In this document: in pieces, positions 33,250 through 43,252 of the stretch
Numbering within the stretch: position 1 is the stretch's first letter
How the letters are laid out: the number at the start of each line of letters is the position of its first letter
Assembly: GCF_900099935.1 (NCBI RefSeq)
Contig: NZ_FNEK01000027.1
Coordinates: 1-64,000, forward strand
Length of the DNA stretch: 64,000 nucleotides
DNA from: Aliiruegeria lutimaris
GTDB taxonomy: Bacteria > Pseudomonadota > Alphaproteobacteria > Rhodobacterales > Rhodobacteraceae
Reading direction: 5' to 3'
Notes under the pieces: model-generated
What the model was told of the DNA's origin: nothing
The model's input: the letters and a program-made list of their open reading frames with translations, nothing else
Database searches by the model: none
Program-made: the position numbers and the translations under genes

Positions 33250-33750
33250 GTGGCGCGTGTATTCAGAGGTCAGGGCCGTAACAAGGTCGACGCGAAGGGC
33301 AGGGTTTCGGTACCCGCCCCGTTTCGTCGTGTTCTGGAAGCCTGTGACCCTGAGTGGAAAGATGGCCTGCAGCCGAACCTCGTCGTGCATTACGGCACCT
33401 CCCGCAAGAAATTCCTCGAAGTCTACACGATGGAGGCCGCGGCCGAAGTCGATGCCAAGATCAGCGCCCTCACGCGCGGCTCCAAGGAGCGGCGCATGAT
33501 GGAAGCCTATTTCAACGCGCAGTCGCACCCGGCGACCGTGGATGACAACGGGCGCCTGCTGTTGCCGCAGAACATTCGCGACATGATCGGGCTGGAAGGG
33601 GAAGCGCTTTTCGTCGCCTCCCACGACACGTTCCATATCTGGAACCCGGAGACCTATGATCAGGAAGTCGCCCCGCAGACCGAAGCGATGCTGGACGAAC
33701 TGCCCGACGATGTCGATCCGCTGACGCTCCTGGAGGGAGGAGGTCTCTGA
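33250..33750 (+). CDS. mraZ: Transcriptional regulator MraZ
   Basis: A 166-residue AbrB-fold DNA-binding protein and first gene of the dcw cluster. Two SpoVT-AbrB-like halves: RGQGRNKVDAKGRVSVPAPFR near residue 6 and SHPATVDDNGRLLLPQNIRDM near 93, each with the DxKGR / DxNGR pattern. GTG start with AAGGAG nine bases upstream. It is expected to bind the GTGGG boxes and repress the cluster. The last codons include GGAGGGAGGAGG, the ribosome-binding site of rsmH. Confidence 0.95.
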   Translation: MARVFRGQGRNKVDAKGRVSVPAPFRRVLEACDPEWKDGLQPNLVVHYGTSRKKFLEVYTMEAAAEVDAKISALTRGSKERRMMEAYFNAQSHPATVDDNGRLLLPQNIRDMIGLEGEALFVASHDTFHIWNPETYDQEVAPQTEAMLDELPDDVDPLTLLEGGGL

Positions 33751-33753
33751 GCC

Positions 33754-34755
33754 ATGGTTGGTGCTGCCCCTCCGGACAATCCCAATTCGCCGCATGTCTC
33801 CGTTTTGATCGATCCGTTGATCAAGGCGGTTTCGCCCGTTTCCGGCACCTGGCTGGACGGCACCTTTGGCGCGGGCGGCTACACGCGGCGCCTGTTCGAG
33901 GCGGGGGCCGGGAAAGTGATCGGTGTGGATCGCGACCCGAGCGCGCTCGCGCTGGCCGCGCCCTTGCTGGAGGAATATGGCGACCGGCTGAAACTGGTTC
34001 AGGGCAAGTTCTCCGAGCTGGACCAGCATGCCGGGGAGCCGCTCGACGGGATCGTGCTCGATCTCGGCGTGTCTTCGATGCAGCTCGATCAGGCCGAACG
34101 CGGGTTTTCCTTCTTGCGCGAGGGGCCGCTGGACATGCGGATGAGCGATCAGGGGCCGTCGGCTGCCGACCTGGTCAACTCTGCCAGCGCGGACGAACTT
34201 GCCGACATTCTCTATCACTATGGCGAGGAGCGTGCCTCGCGTCGCATCGCGCGAGCGATTGTCGCCGTGCGGCCGTTCGAGAACACGTTGCAACTGGCAG
34301 AGGCCGTCGCCTCCTGCCTTCCGCGCCCGCGTCCGGGGCAGATCCACCCGGCCACCCGTTCCTTCCAGGCGATCCGCATTGCCGTGAATGACGAGTTTGG
34401 AGAGCTTATCGCGGGTCTTCAGGCCGCCGAGCGGGCGCTTAAGCCCGGCGGCAAGCTCGCGGTCGTGACCTTCCACTCGCTGGAGGATCGCGTGGTAAAG
34501 CGTTTCCTGCAGGCACGTTCCGGCAGCATGGCCCGCACGAACCGCTATGCGCCCGAGGCCGAGGAGCAGGTGGCGCAGTTCAAGCTGATTTCGCGCAAGG
34601 CCATCGGGCCGAGTGACGAGGAGATTGCCGCCAACCCGCGTGCGCGCTCCGCCAAGCTGCGCGCCGCGATCCGGACGGATGCTCCCATTACCCCTCTCGA
34701 CCGCACCGCCATGGGCCTGCCGGGCCCCAAGGATTGGTGGAAGGAGACGCCATGA
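33754..34755 (+). CDS. rsmH: 16S rRNA (cytosine-1402-N4)-methyltransferase
   Basis: A 333-residue Rossmann methyltransferase. SAM site [19 protein letters not shown] near residue 30, then [21 protein letters not shown], and [21 protein letters not shown] in the second half. Starts three bases after mraZ. Its ribosome-binding site contains AGGGAGGAGG (33734-33743), an unusually long match to the anti-SD of 16S rRNA and also to the cuckoo loops. Overlaps ftsL (ATGA). Confidence 0.95.
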   Translation: MVGAAPPDNPNSPHVSVLIDPLIKAVSPVSGTWLDGTFGAGGYTRRLFEAGAGKVIGVDRDPSALALAAPLLEEYGDRLKLVQGKFSELDQHAGEPLDGIVLDLGVSSMQLDQAERGFSFLREGPLDMRMSDQGPSAADLVNSASADELADILYHYGEERASRRIARAIVAVRPFENTLQLAEAVASCLPRPRPGQIHPATRSFQAIRIAVNDEFGELIAGLQAAERALKPGGKLAVVTFHSLEDRVVKRFLQARSGSMARTNRYAPEAEEQVAQFKLISRKAIGPSDEEIAANPRARSAKLRAAIRTDAPITPLDRTAMGLPGPKDWWKETP

Positions 34756-35108
34756 AGACGTTTTTCTACCTGATGTCCGCGCTTTTCGTCATGGGGTTGG
34801 CCTTCTGGGCCTACCAGGAAAACTACCAGACCCAGGCCGCGCTGAAGCAATCGGCCGAGCTCAAAGGTGAAATCGGCGATCTTCGTCAGGAACTGGCGGT
34901 GCTGGAAGCCGAATGGGCCTATCTGAACCGGCCCGGGCGATTGGCCGAGCTGGCCGAGATCAATTTCGACACGCTGGGCCTTCTGCCGCTGATGCCGGAG
35001 CAATTCGGCTCGCTGGAACAGGTGGCCTTCCCACCGCTGCCCATGCTCGCCATTTCGGATCCGATCGAGGTGCGCGGCCATATCGCCGTTGGAGGACAGT
35101 TCCCATGA
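34752..35108 (+). CDS. ftsL: Cell division protein FtsL
   Basis: A 118-residue bitopic protein: short cytoplasmic start [20 protein letters not shown], one membrane helix, and a periplasmic coiled coil ([29 protein letters not shown] split by heptads). The [14 protein letters not shown] element after the coil is typical of alphaproteobacterial FtsL. GGAAGGAG precedes the ATG, which overlaps rsmH. Partners FtsB and FtsQ form the divisome core. Confidence 0.88.
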   Translation: MKTFFYLMSALFVMGLAFWAYQENYQTQAALKQSAELKGEIGDLRQELAVLEAEWAYLNRPGRLAELAEINFDTLGLLPLMPEQFGSLEQVAFPPLPMLAISDPIEVRGHIAVGGQFP

Positions 35109-36892
35109 TCCGCACCCCGCTGCGACCGCTCGCCCGCGTCCTGTCGGCGCGCGAAAAGGGCGAGAACCCCGAGGCTATCGAGCAAGAGAACCTTCGCCAG
35201 CGCCACGAGGTCATGCGCGACCGGGCGCGCCATCGGGCCGAAGGGCGGCTGTTCCTGCTCGCGCTGTGTTTCTTCTGTGCCTATGCGGTGATCGGAATGC
35301 GCATGGGGAGCCTCGCGGCTTCCGAGCCCTCCGAGCCGCGCGCCGCCGCGACCGGTTCCGATATCGTCGCGCAGCGCGCGAACATCGTCGACCGCAACGG
35401 GCGTATCCTGGCCACGAACCTGTCCACCCATTCGCTTTATGCCCAGATGCGCGACATGGTGGAGCCGGAGCGCGCCGCGCGTGAACTGGCCACGATTTTC
35501 CCCGATCTCGATGCGGACAAGCTCTATGCGGACTTCACCGGCAAGAAGAAATTCCTCTGGATCAAGAAGAAGCTGAGCCCCGAGCAGATGCAGGCCGTGC
35601 ATGATATCGGCGAACCGGGGTTGCTGTTCGGTCCGCGCGAAATGCGGCTCTATCCCAATGGCAAGCTGGCCGCCCACGTTCTGGGCGGCGCGAGCTTTGG
35701 CCGCGAGGGCGTGCATTCGGCCGAGGTGGTCGGCGTGGCAGGCGTCGAGAAGGAGTTCGACACCTGGCTGCGGGACCCGGCCAATAACGGCGCGCCGCTG
35801 GAATTGTCGCTGGATCTGACGGTACAGGCCGCCTCGCGCGAGATCCTCGAAGGCGGCATGCGGCTGATGAATGCCAAGGGCGCCAGTTCCGTGCTGATGG
35901 ATGTGAAGACCGGCGAGATCCTGTCGCTGGTTTCCCTTCCCGATTTCGATCCCAACGACCGTCCCCGCCCTCTTGCCAAGGGCGATGCCGGCGACAGCCC
36001 GCTGTTCAACCGCGCTGTGCAGGGCGTCTATGAGCTTGGATCGGTGTTCAAGATCTTCACTGCCGCGCAGGCGATGGATCTGGGTCTGGTCAATCCCGAC
36101 ACGATGATCGAAGCCAATGCGCCGATGAAATGGGGCAAGTTCAAGATCAAGGAATTCCGCAACAAGTCCTACGGCACCATTTCGGTCACCGACGTGATCG
36201 TGAATTCCTCCAATGTGGGCACTGCCAAGCTGGCGCTTGCCATCGGTTCGGAGCGGCAGCAGGCATTCCTCGATTCGCTCGGCTTCCTGCAACCGACGCC
36301 ACTGGAATTGGTCGAAGCGCCCACCGGCAAGCCGCTTGTGCCGCCGCGCTGGACCGAGATTTCGACCATCACGATCTCTTATGGGCATGGGCTCAGCTCC
36401 TCGCCGGTGCATCTGGCCGCCGGCTATGCGTCGCTGTTGAACGGCGGTCGGCGGGTGCAGCCGACATTGCTGCGGCAGGACAAGCCACAGAATGGCGAGC
36501 GGATCCTTTCCGAAGAGGCCTCCAAGGCCGCGGGCAGCATGCTGCGGCAGGTGGTGACACGCGGCACGGCGAGCTTTGGCGAGGTTCCCGGCTATGCCGT
36601 GGGCGGCAAGACCGGCACCGCCGACAAACCCAAGCCCAAGGGCGGCTATTACGACGACAAGGTGATCGCGACCTTTGCCTCGGTCTTTCCCGCACATGAT
36701 CCCAAATATGTCCTGATCGTCACGCTGGACGAACCGGTGGAGACCTCCGGTACCACGCCGCGCCGCACTGCCGGTTGGACGGCGGTTCCGGTCGCCGCCG
36801 AAATGATCCGGCGCGCCGCACCGCTGTTGGGACTGCGCCCCGAGGCCGAACCTGCCCCGGAGGCTGAGGTCGTCCGCGTCGCGCAGCATTGA
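35105..36892 (+). CDS. ftsI: Peptidoglycan transpeptidase FtsI (PBP3)
   Basis: A 595-residue class B penicillin-binding protein for septal wall synthesis. A cytoplasmic tail and one membrane helix (about residues 45-65) precede the pedestal domain (RANIVDRNGRILATNLSTHS) and the transpeptidase with YELGSVFKIFTAAQ (SxxK), VNSSNVGTAK (SxN) and VGGKTGTADKP (KTG). Four-base overlap with ftsL. Confidence 0.95.
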   Translation: MIRTPLRPLARVLSAREKGENPEAIEQENLRQRHEVMRDRARHRAEGRLFLLALCFFCAYAVIGMRMGSLAASEPSEPRAAATGSDIVAQRANIVDRNGRILATNLSTHSLYAQMRDMVEPERAARELATIFPDLDADKLYADFTGKKKFLWIKKKLSPEQMQAVHDIGEPGLLFGPREMRLYPNGKLAAHVLGGASFGREGVHSAEVVGVAGVEKEFDTWLRDPANNGAPLELSLDLTVQAASREILEGGMRLMNAKGASSVLMDVKTGEILSLVSLPDFDPNDRPRPLAKGDAGDSPLFNRAVQGVYELGSVFKIFTAAQAMDLGLVNPDTMIEANAPMKWGKFKIKEFRNKSYGTISVTDVIVNSSNVGTAKLALAIGSERQQAFLDSLGFLQPTPLELVEAPTGKPLVPPRWTEISTITISYGHGLSSSPVHLAAGYASLLNGGRRVQPTLLRQDKPQNGERILSEEASKAAGSMLRQVVTRGTASFGEVPGYAVGGKTGTADKPKPKGGYYDDKVIATFASVFPAHDPKYVLIVTLDEPVETSGTTPRRTAGWTAVPVAAEMIRRAAPLLGLRPEAEPAPEAEVVRVAQH

Positions 36893-36979
36893 GCGGTGGA
36901 CCCCGCTTCTAAAACGGAGGAAAAGGGGCCCCAACATGGCGGGGCAGGTGTCCCCCGCGGCAACAAGGGGTGGGCAGGA

Positions 36980-38467
36980 ATGAGCGAGATTGCGACGAAA
37001 TCCCTGGCCGAGCTGGGGCTCACCGCGCAGGGCGGAGCGGAGGCGCGGATCACCGGGCTCGCCGTCGATAGTCGCGAGGTGACCCAAGGGGCGTTGTTCG
37101 CGGCGCTGCCGGGCACGCGCGTTCATGGCGGCGAGTTCATTCAATATGCGCTGCGGCAGGGGGCGGGTGCGATCCTGACCGATGCCGAGGGTGCGCGCAT
37201 TGCCGAGGCCGAGTTGGCCGCCAACCCGGTCGCTGTTGTGGTGGTCGAGGATCCGCGCGCTGCGCTGGCGGGCGCTGCTGCGCTCTGGTTTGCCGCCCAG
37301 CCCGAGGTGATGGTCGCCGTGACCGGCACCAATGGCAAAACCTCGGTCGCCAGTTTCACCCGCCAGATCTGGAGCAATCTCGGCCTCGCGGCTGTCAATC
37401 TCGGCACTACCGGCGTCGAGGGCGCCTGGGAGGCGCCGCTGCGCCACACAACCCCCGAGCCGATCACGCTGCATCGCGCGCTGGCCGAGGCCGCCGCGAA
37501 CGGGGTGACCCATGCCGCGATGGAAGCCTCCTCGCACGGGCTGGCACAGAAACGGCTCGACGGGGTGCGGCTGGCTGCGGCGGGCTTCACCAACCTCACG
37601 CAGGACCATCTCGATTATCACGCGGATTTCGAAGAATATTTCGCCGCCAAGGCAGGGCTCTTCAACCGCGTGATGGGCGATGACGGCATCGCCGTGATCC
37701 AGATGGACAGCGCCTATGGCGCGCGCATGGCCGGGGTGGCTGAATCCGTCGGGCAGGAGGTCATCCGGGTCGGGCGCGGCGAAGGGAACCATCTGCGTAT
37801 CTTCGGGCTGCGTTTCGACAGCACCGGGCAGGATCTGCGTTTCGCCTGGAATGGTGCCGTCCAGCAGGTGCGGTTGAAACTGATTGGCGGGTTCCAGTCC
37901 GAAAATGTGATGATCGCCGCCGGGCTGGCCATTGCTGCCGGGAGCGATCCGGCGGATGTGTTCGGCGTGCTGCCGCAGCTTGTCGGGGTGCGTGGCCGGA
38001 TGGAGCTTGCCGCCACGCGGGATAACGGCGCACCGGTTTTCGTCGATTACGCCCACACGCCCGATGCGCTCTCTACCGCGCTCAAGGCGCTGCGCCCGCA
38101 CGTGATGGGGCGCATCGTCTGTGTATTTGGCGCTGGCGGCGACCGGGATACCGGCAAGCGCATCCTGATGGGGCAGGCCGTGGCCGAGAATGCCGATGTC
38201 GCCATCGTGACCGACGACAATCCCCGTTCCGAAGATCCGGCGGACATTCGGGCGATGGTCAAGGCGGGGTGCCCGGAAGCGACCGAAGTGGGCGACCGTG
38301 CCGAGGCGATCCTGCGCGGCGTCGATGCGCTCGGCCCCGGCGACGCGCTGCTTGTCGCGGGCAAGGGGCACGAGACGGGCCAGACCGTCGGCGATGTCGT
38401 CTACCCCTTTGACGATGTGGAGCAGGCCTCGGTCGCCGTGGCCGCATTGGACGGACATCTGACATGA
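36980..38467 (+). CDS. murE: UDP-MurNAc-L-Ala-D-Glu:meso-diaminopimelate ligase
   Basis: A 495-residue Mur ligase. N-terminal GLAVDSREVTQGALFAAL binds the UDP moiety; ATP site AVTGTNGKTSVASFTRQI near residue 110; HTTPEPITLHRALA and ASSHGLAQKRL in the central domain; VTDDNPRSEDPADIRAM near 415 holds the DNPR motif of meso-DAP-specific enzymes, fitting a Gram-negative wall. The ATG at 36980 fits the family's N-terminus; the upstream 87 bases form a short spacer. Confidence 0.95.
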   Translation: MSEIATKSLAELGLTAQGGAEARITGLAVDSREVTQGALFAALPGTRVHGGEFIQYALRQGAGAILTDAEGARIAEAELAANPVAVVVVEDPRAALAGAAALWFAAQPEVMVAVTGTNGKTSVASFTRQIWSNLGLAAVNLGTTGVEGAWEAPLRHTTPEPITLHRALAEAAANGVTHAAMEASSHGLAQKRLDGVRLAAAGFTNLTQDHLDYHADFEEYFAAKAGLFNRVMGDDGIAVIQMDSAYGARMAGVAESVGQEVIRVGRGEGNHLRIFGLRFDSTGQDLRFAWNGAVQQVRLKLIGGFQSENVMIAAGLAIAAGSDPADVFGVLPQLVGVRGRMELAATRDNGAPVFVDYAHTPDALSTALKALRPHVMGRIVCVFGAGGDRDTGKRILMGQAVAENADVAIVTDDNPRSEDPADIRAMVKAGCPEATEVGDRAEAILRGVDALGPGDALLVAGKGHETGQTVGDVVYPFDDVEQASVAVAALDGHLT

Positions 38468-39885
38468 GCAACATACTCTGGACTTCCGAAGCCGCCGCCG
38501 CCGCAACCGGCGGGCGCATCACCAAGGACTGGCAGGCCAGTTCGGTTTCCATCGACACCCGCACGCTCGCGCCGGGTGCGCTTTTCGTTGCGCTCAAGGA
38601 TGTGCGCGACGGGCATGATTTCGTGGCGCAGGCACTGGAGAAAGGTGCCGCGGCGGCGCTGGTCAACCGCATTCCCGAGGGGGTAGCCGAGGATGCGCCG
38701 CTCCTGATCGTCGAGGATGTTCTAGCCGGGCTGGAGGCGCTTGGCGCCGCCGCGCGGGCTCGCACACGTGCGAAGGTGATCGGTGTCACGGGATCTGTTG
38801 GCAAGACCTCGACCAAGGAAATGCTGCGCGCCATCCTCGGGGGGCAGGGCAAGGTCCATGCCGCCGAGAAGAGCTACAACAACCACTGGGGCGTTCCTCT
38901 GACGCTTGCCCGCATGCCGGCCGATGCCGATTACGCGGTGATCGAAATTGGCATGAACCACCCCGGAGAGATTGCCCCGCTTGCGCGCCTGGCCGATCTG
39001 GACGCGGCGCTGGTGACCATCGTCGCGCCGGCGCACCTGGAAGCTTTCGAGAATATCGAGGGGATCGCCCGCGAGAAGGCCTCGATCCTGGAAGGGCTGC
39101 GCCCGGGTGGACCGGCGGTGCTCAACGCCGATGTGCCGACCGCCGATATCCTGTTTCAGGCCGCGCGGGCGCATGGCGCCAGTATCATCGGTTTCGGGGA
39201 AACAGGTGCGCAGGCGCGCCTGATCGAAGTGCTGCTTCAGGAGGGCATGACGATCGCCAAGGCCCGGATGACCGGGCCGGACGGGAAATCCCACCCGGTC
39301 ATGTTCAAGCTGCAATCGCCGGGACGGCATTTCGCCATGAACGGTCTGGGCGCACTGGCCGCCGCTACCGCCGTTGGAGCGGATCTGGCCATTGCGGCAC
39401 ATGACCTCGCGCTGTGGAAACCTTATGAGGGCCGGGGCGCGCGTGAAGTCATTTCGTTCGATATCGTCGACGAGACAGCCCGTTTCGAGCTGATAGACGA
39501 TTCCTACAATGCCAACCCGGCTTCCGTCGGCGCGGCGCTGGCCACGCTGGCGGCATCAGAGCCGCGCGGGCGCCGGATCGCCATTCTGGGTGATATGCTA
39601 GAGCTTGGCCCGCAGGAAGCGGACTTGCATGCCGCGCTGGCCGATCTTCCGGCGATGGAGGCGGTTGACGTGGTGCATTGCGTCGGCGAACGCATGCAGG
39701 CTCTATACGAGTCGTTGCCCAAGGCTCAGCAGGGCCTGTGCTGCGACACCAGCGCCAAGATGGCCGAACGGGTTCGAACGGTGGTCGCTCCCGGCGATAT
39801 CGTGCTGATCAAGGGGTCGCTGGGCATACGGCTTGCGCGTGTCGTTGACGCGGTTCGCAAACTGGGTCAATCGGTGGCCGAATAA
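38464..39885 (+). CDS. murF: UDP-MurNAc-tripeptide:D-alanyl-D-alanine ligase
   Basis: A 473-residue ligase. VSIDTRTLAPGALFVALKD at the N-terminus, ATP site IGVTGSVGKTSTKEMLRAI near residue 105, EIGMNHPGEIAPLARLADLD, and FELIDDSYNANPASVGAAL, the signature that separates MurF from MurE. Overlaps murE by four bases. Confidence 0.95.
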   Translation: MSNILWTSEAAAAATGGRITKDWQASSVSIDTRTLAPGALFVALKDVRDGHDFVAQALEKGAAAALVNRIPEGVAEDAPLLIVEDVLAGLEALGAAARARTRAKVIGVTGSVGKTSTKEMLRAILGGQGKVHAAEKSYNNHWGVPLTLARMPADADYAVIEIGMNHPGEIAPLARLADLDAALVTIVAPAHLEAFENIEGIAREKASILEGLRPGGPAVLNADVPTADILFQAARAHGASIIGFGETGAQARLIEVLLQEGMTIAKARMTGPDGKSHPVMFKLQSPGRHFAMNGLGALAAATAVGADLAIAAHDLALWKPYEGRGAREVISFDIVDETARFELIDDSYNANPASVGAALATLAASEPRGRRIAILGDMLELGPQEADLHAALADLPAMEAVDVVHCVGERMQALYESLPKAQQGLCCDTSAKMAERVRTVVAPGDIVLIKGSLGIRLARVVDAVRKLGQSVAE

Positions 39886-39903
39886 TAAGAAGGGGCAGGG
39901 CGG

Positions 39904-40986
39904 ATGCTCTACTGGCTGACAAATTTCTCGGATGGCGGTGATTTCTTCAACCTGTTCCGCTATATCACCTTCCGCACTGGCGGCGCGTTCTTCACCGCGC
40001 TGATCTTCGGGTTCCTCTTCGGCCGTCCGTTGATCGACCTGCTGCGACGCAAGCAGGGCAAGGGACAGCCCATCCGCGAAGACGGGCCCGAGGGCCATTT
40101 CGTCAAGGCCGGTACGCCCACTATGGGCGGGGTGCTGATCCTGGGCGCGCTCGTATTCTCGACCCTGCTCTGGGCGCGACTGGACAACCCGTATGTCTGG
40201 GTCGTGCTCTTCGTGACCATGGGGTTCGGGGCCATCGGGTTTGCAGACGACTATGCCAAGGTGTCCAAGAACAACACGGCCGGCGTTCCGGGGCGGGTAC
40301 GTCTCGGGCTCGGCTTCCTGATCGCGGCACTGGCCAGCGGGCTGGCGGCGTGGATGCATCCGGCGGAACTGACCAACCAGCTCGCGCTGCCCGTGTTCAA
40401 GGACGTGCTGATCAACCTGAGCTTCCTCTTCATCCCCTTCGCCATGATCGTGATCGTGGGCGCGGCCAATGCGGTGAACCTGACCGATGGGCTGGACGGG
40501 CTGGCGATCATGCCGGTGATGATCGCTGCCGGCACGCTGGGGATCATCGCCTATTTCGTTGGCCGTTCGGACTATACCGAATACCTCGGCCTGCATTACG
40601 TGCCCGGCACCGGTGAGTTGATCGTCTTCGTGGCGAGTTTGATCGGCGGTGGCTTGGGATTCCTTTGGTATAACGCTCCGCCTGCGGCGGTGTTCATGGG
40701 CGATACCGGCTCGCTGGCTCTTGGCGGGGCATTGGGCGCTATCGCCGTATCCACCAAGCACGAGATCGTGCTGGCCATTGTCGGCGGGCTGTTCGTGGTC
40801 GAGGCGCTGTCGGTCATCATTCAGGTCGCCTATTTCAAGCGCACCGGGAAGAGGGTTTTCCTGATGGCGCCGATCCATCATCATTTCGAGAAGCGCGGCT
40901 GGGCGGAGCCGCAGATCGTCATCCGTTTCTGGATCATCTCGCTGATCCTGGGCCTGATCGGCCTGGCGACGCTGAAGATCCGCTGA
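39904..40986 (+). CDS. mraY: Phospho-MurNAc-pentapeptide transferase
   Basis: A 360-residue ten-helix enzyme that makes lipid I on undecaprenyl phosphate. [35 protein letters not shown] (paired catalytic Asp), [15 protein letters not shown] (Mg-binding Asp), and [19 protein letters not shown] in the last cytoplasmic loop (HHH). Starts 18 bases after murF. Confidence 0.97.
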   Translation: MLYWLTNFSDGGDFFNLFRYITFRTGGAFFTALIFGFLFGRPLIDLLRRKQGKGQPIREDGPEGHFVKAGTPTMGGVLILGALVFSTLLWARLDNPYVWVVLFVTMGFGAIGFADDYAKVSKNNTAGVPGRVRLGLGFLIAALASGLAAWMHPAELTNQLALPVFKDVLINLSFLFIPFAMIVIVGAANAVNLTDGLDGLAIMPVMIAAGTLGIIAYFVGRSDYTEYLGLHYVPGTGELIVFVASLIGGGLGFLWYNAPPAAVFMGDTGSLALGGALGAIAVSTKHEIVLAIVGGLFVVEALSVIIQVAYFKRTGKRVFLMAPIHHHFEKRGWAEPQIVIRFWIISLILGLIGLATLKIR

Positions 40987-41010
40987 AGCGACAATCCGAG
41001 GGGAACAGCC

Positions 41011-41664
41011 ATGGCCAGGGCCGCTCTGGTAACCGGTGGAAACCGTGGCATCGGTCGCGCTATCGCGGCCGGGCTCGTTGCGCAGGGGTGCGAGGTGACC
41101 ATCACCGCGCGGGATCGCGGTGAGGGGGAAGAGGCCGCGGCGGCACTCGGTTGCAACTGGGCCTTGGCCGATCTGCTGGAACCGGACACGCTGCGCCAGT
41201 TCGATGGCGCGGAGTTCGACATCCTGGTCAACAATGCCGGCATCCTGCCGCAGGGAAGCCTGCTGGAGAACCCGGCCGGCTATTTCGACGCGATGGCGGT
41301 CATGGTCGATGCGCCCTTTCGGCTTGTTCTGTCGCTGGCGCCCGGGATGATCGCGCGCGGCTATGGGCGGATCGTCAACATGTCCTCGGGATGGGGCGCC
41401 TTTGCAGAAGGTCTCGGCGGGCCGAACGCCTATGGCATCGCCAAGGCGGCGCTGAATGCGCAGACGAAAGCACTGGCGCGCGACCTTCCCGATTGCGTGA
41501 AGATCAATACCATGTGCCCTGGCTGGGTACGCACGCGCATGGGCGGCGAAGGGGCCAATCTCAGCGCCGAAGAGGGGGCCGACACGGCGATCTGGCTGGC
41601 GACATTGCCGGAGGATGGCCCCACGGGCGGTTTCTTCCGGCGCCGCAAGGAGATCGCGTGGTAA
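41011..41664 (+). CDS. Short-chain dehydrogenase/reductase inserted in the dcw cluster
   Basis: A 217-residue SDR. AALVTGGNRGIGRAIAAGL, NNAGILPQGSL, MSSGWGAFAEGLGGPNAYGIAKAALN with Ser, Tyr and Lys of the catalytic set, and CPGWVRTRMGGEGANLSAEEGA, a tail seen in classical SDRs of unknown substrate. It is in line between mraY and murD with 24- and 100-base gaps. Its short length and GGFFRRRKEIAW end are ordinary for small SDRs. Not a known wall enzyme; the 100 bases after it contain GC palindromes, which suggests a later insertion. Confidence 0.82.
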   Translation: MARAALVTGGNRGIGRAIAAGLVAQGCEVTITARDRGEGEEAAAALGCNWALADLLEPDTLRQFDGAEFDILVNNAGILPQGSLLENPAGYFDAMAVMVDAPFRLVLSLAPGMIARGYGRIVNMSSGWGAFAEGLGGPNAYGIAKAALNAQTKALARDLPDCVKINTMCPGWVRTRMGGEGANLSAEEGADTAIWLATLPEDGPTGGFFRRRKEIAW

Positions 41665-41764
41665 CCGGTGCCGCCCTTGATCGCCACCCGCGCGCGCTTG
41701 CGCGCGCCGCCGCCCGTCGGGCTCCGCCCGCGGGCAAGCCCCCCTTTACGACAGGAGACAGGCC

Positions 41765-43171
41765 ATGATCCCGGTTCGCGGAGTTGAAGGACAGAATATC
41801 GCAATCCTGGGCCTGGGACGCTCCGGCCTTGCCGCGGCGCGCGCCGTGCAGGCAGGGGGCGGAAACCCGGTCTGCTGGGATGACGGCGCGGCTGGACGGG
41901 AACGCGCGGAGGCCGAAGGGTTTGAAATTCGTGATATAGGCCGGGCCGGGGCACTGGACGATGTTTCGCTGCTGGTAACGTCGCCCGGCATCCCGCATCT
42001 CTATCCCGCTCCGCACCGGGCGATCGCCGCCGCACTGGAGGTTGGCGTGCCGGTGGACAATGATATCGGCCTGTTCTTCCGCTCGCTGGCTACTTCGGAC
42101 TGGGACCAGTTCGAGACGATCCCGAAAGTGGTGGCGGTGACTGGCTCCAACGGCAAGTCGACCACCTCGGCGCTGATCGCGCATTTGCTGGCCGAGGCTG
42201 GTCGGTCTGTGCAGCTTGCCGGCAATATCGGCCGGGGCGTGCTCGATATCGACCCGCCAGAAGATGGCGGTGTCGTGGTTATCGAACTCAGCTCCTACCA
42301 GACGGATCTGGCGCGATCGTTGACGCCTGATGTGGCGGTCTTCACCAATCTGTCGCCGGACCATCTTGATCGACATGGCGGCTACGGCGGCTATTTCGCG
42401 GCCAAGCGGCGGTTGTTGGCTGAAGGCGGTCCGGACCGGGCAGTGATCGGCGTAGACGAGCCCGAGGGGCTGTTCCTGGCCGGTCAGCTTTCCGAGGGGC
42501 CGGCGGATGATCGGGTGATCCGGGTGTCGTCCGGGCGTAAGCTGCAAGGGCCGGGATGGTCCGTTTTCGCCCGCAAGGGGTTCCTTTCGGAGTATCGCAA
42601 AGGGCGGCAGGTGGCCTCGATCGACCTTCGGCAAGTGAAGGGCCTGCCGGGGGCGCATAACCACCAGAATGCCTGCGCGGCTTACGCGGTTGCGCGCACG
42701 CTCGGGATCGCGCCGCGCGTGATCGAGGCGGGACTGCATTCCTACCAGGGCCTTCCACATCGCAGCCAGGTGGTGGGCGAGAAGGACGGCGTTGTTTACG
42801 TCAACGATTCCAAGGCGACGAATGTCGACTCCGCCGCGCAGGCGCTGCAGGCATTCGACCGGATCCGCTGGATCTGTGGTGGGCTGGAAAAGGAAGGCGG
42901 GCTAGAGGCGTTGCACCCGCATCTGGGAAATGTCGCCAAGGCCTATGTGATCGGTCGCGAGGCGGAGCATTTCGCGCTCGGGCTGGGCGACGGGGTGGAA
43001 TGCGAGATCTGTGGCACCATGGAAGCGGCCGTGGCGCGCGCCATGGCCGAGGCGCAACCGGGCGAGACCGTGCTGCTGGCGCCGGCAGCGGCGAGTTTCG
43101 ACCAGTATGACAGCTTCGAGAAACGTGGCGAGGATTTCATGGCGCGGGTTCGGGCCGCGCTCGACGTATAA
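41765..43171 (+). CDS. murD: UDP-MurNAc-L-alanine:D-glutamate ligase
   Basis: A 468-residue ligase. [19 protein letters not shown] at the N-terminus, [17 protein letters not shown] site [19 protein letters not shown] near residue 125, [28 protein letters not shown] and [16 protein letters not shown] near 350. AGGAGACAGGCC precedes the ATG. Full family length. Confidence 0.96.
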   Translation: MIPVRGVEGQNIAILGLGRSGLAAARAVQAGGGNPVCWDDGAAGRERAEAEGFEIRDIGRAGALDDVSLLVTSPGIPHLYPAPHRAIAAALEVGVPVDNDIGLFFRSLATSDWDQFETIPKVVAVTGSNGKSTTSALIAHLLAEAGRSVQLAGNIGRGVLDIDPPEDGGVVVIELSSYQTDLARSLTPDVAVFTNLSPDHLDRHGGYGGYFAAKRRLLAEGGPDRAVIGVDEPEGLFLAGQLSEGPADDRVIRVSSGRKLQGPGWSVFARKGFLSEYRKGRQVASIDLRQVKGLPGAHNHQNACAAYAVARTLGIAPRVIEAGLHSYQGLPHRSQVVGEKDGVVYVNDSKATNVDSAAQALQAFDRIRWICGGLEKEGGLEALHPHLGNVAKAYVIGREAEHFALGLGDGVECEICGTMEAAVARAMAEAQPGETVLLAPAAASFDQYDSFEKRGEDFMARVRAALDV

Positions 43172-43252
43172 GGGCGGGCGAACAAACGGCGCGCCTGCGG
43201 CGCATTCTATCTTAGCGCTTCGGGCCGTTGCTGCGTGTTGAGGCGGAGCGCC

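Noticed and set aside
34919-38506. A nearly 1200-codon minus-strand open frame across ftsI and murE
   Set aside because: It is again an antisense mirror of highly biased codons; it crosses two well-supported genes and has no recognisable domain.
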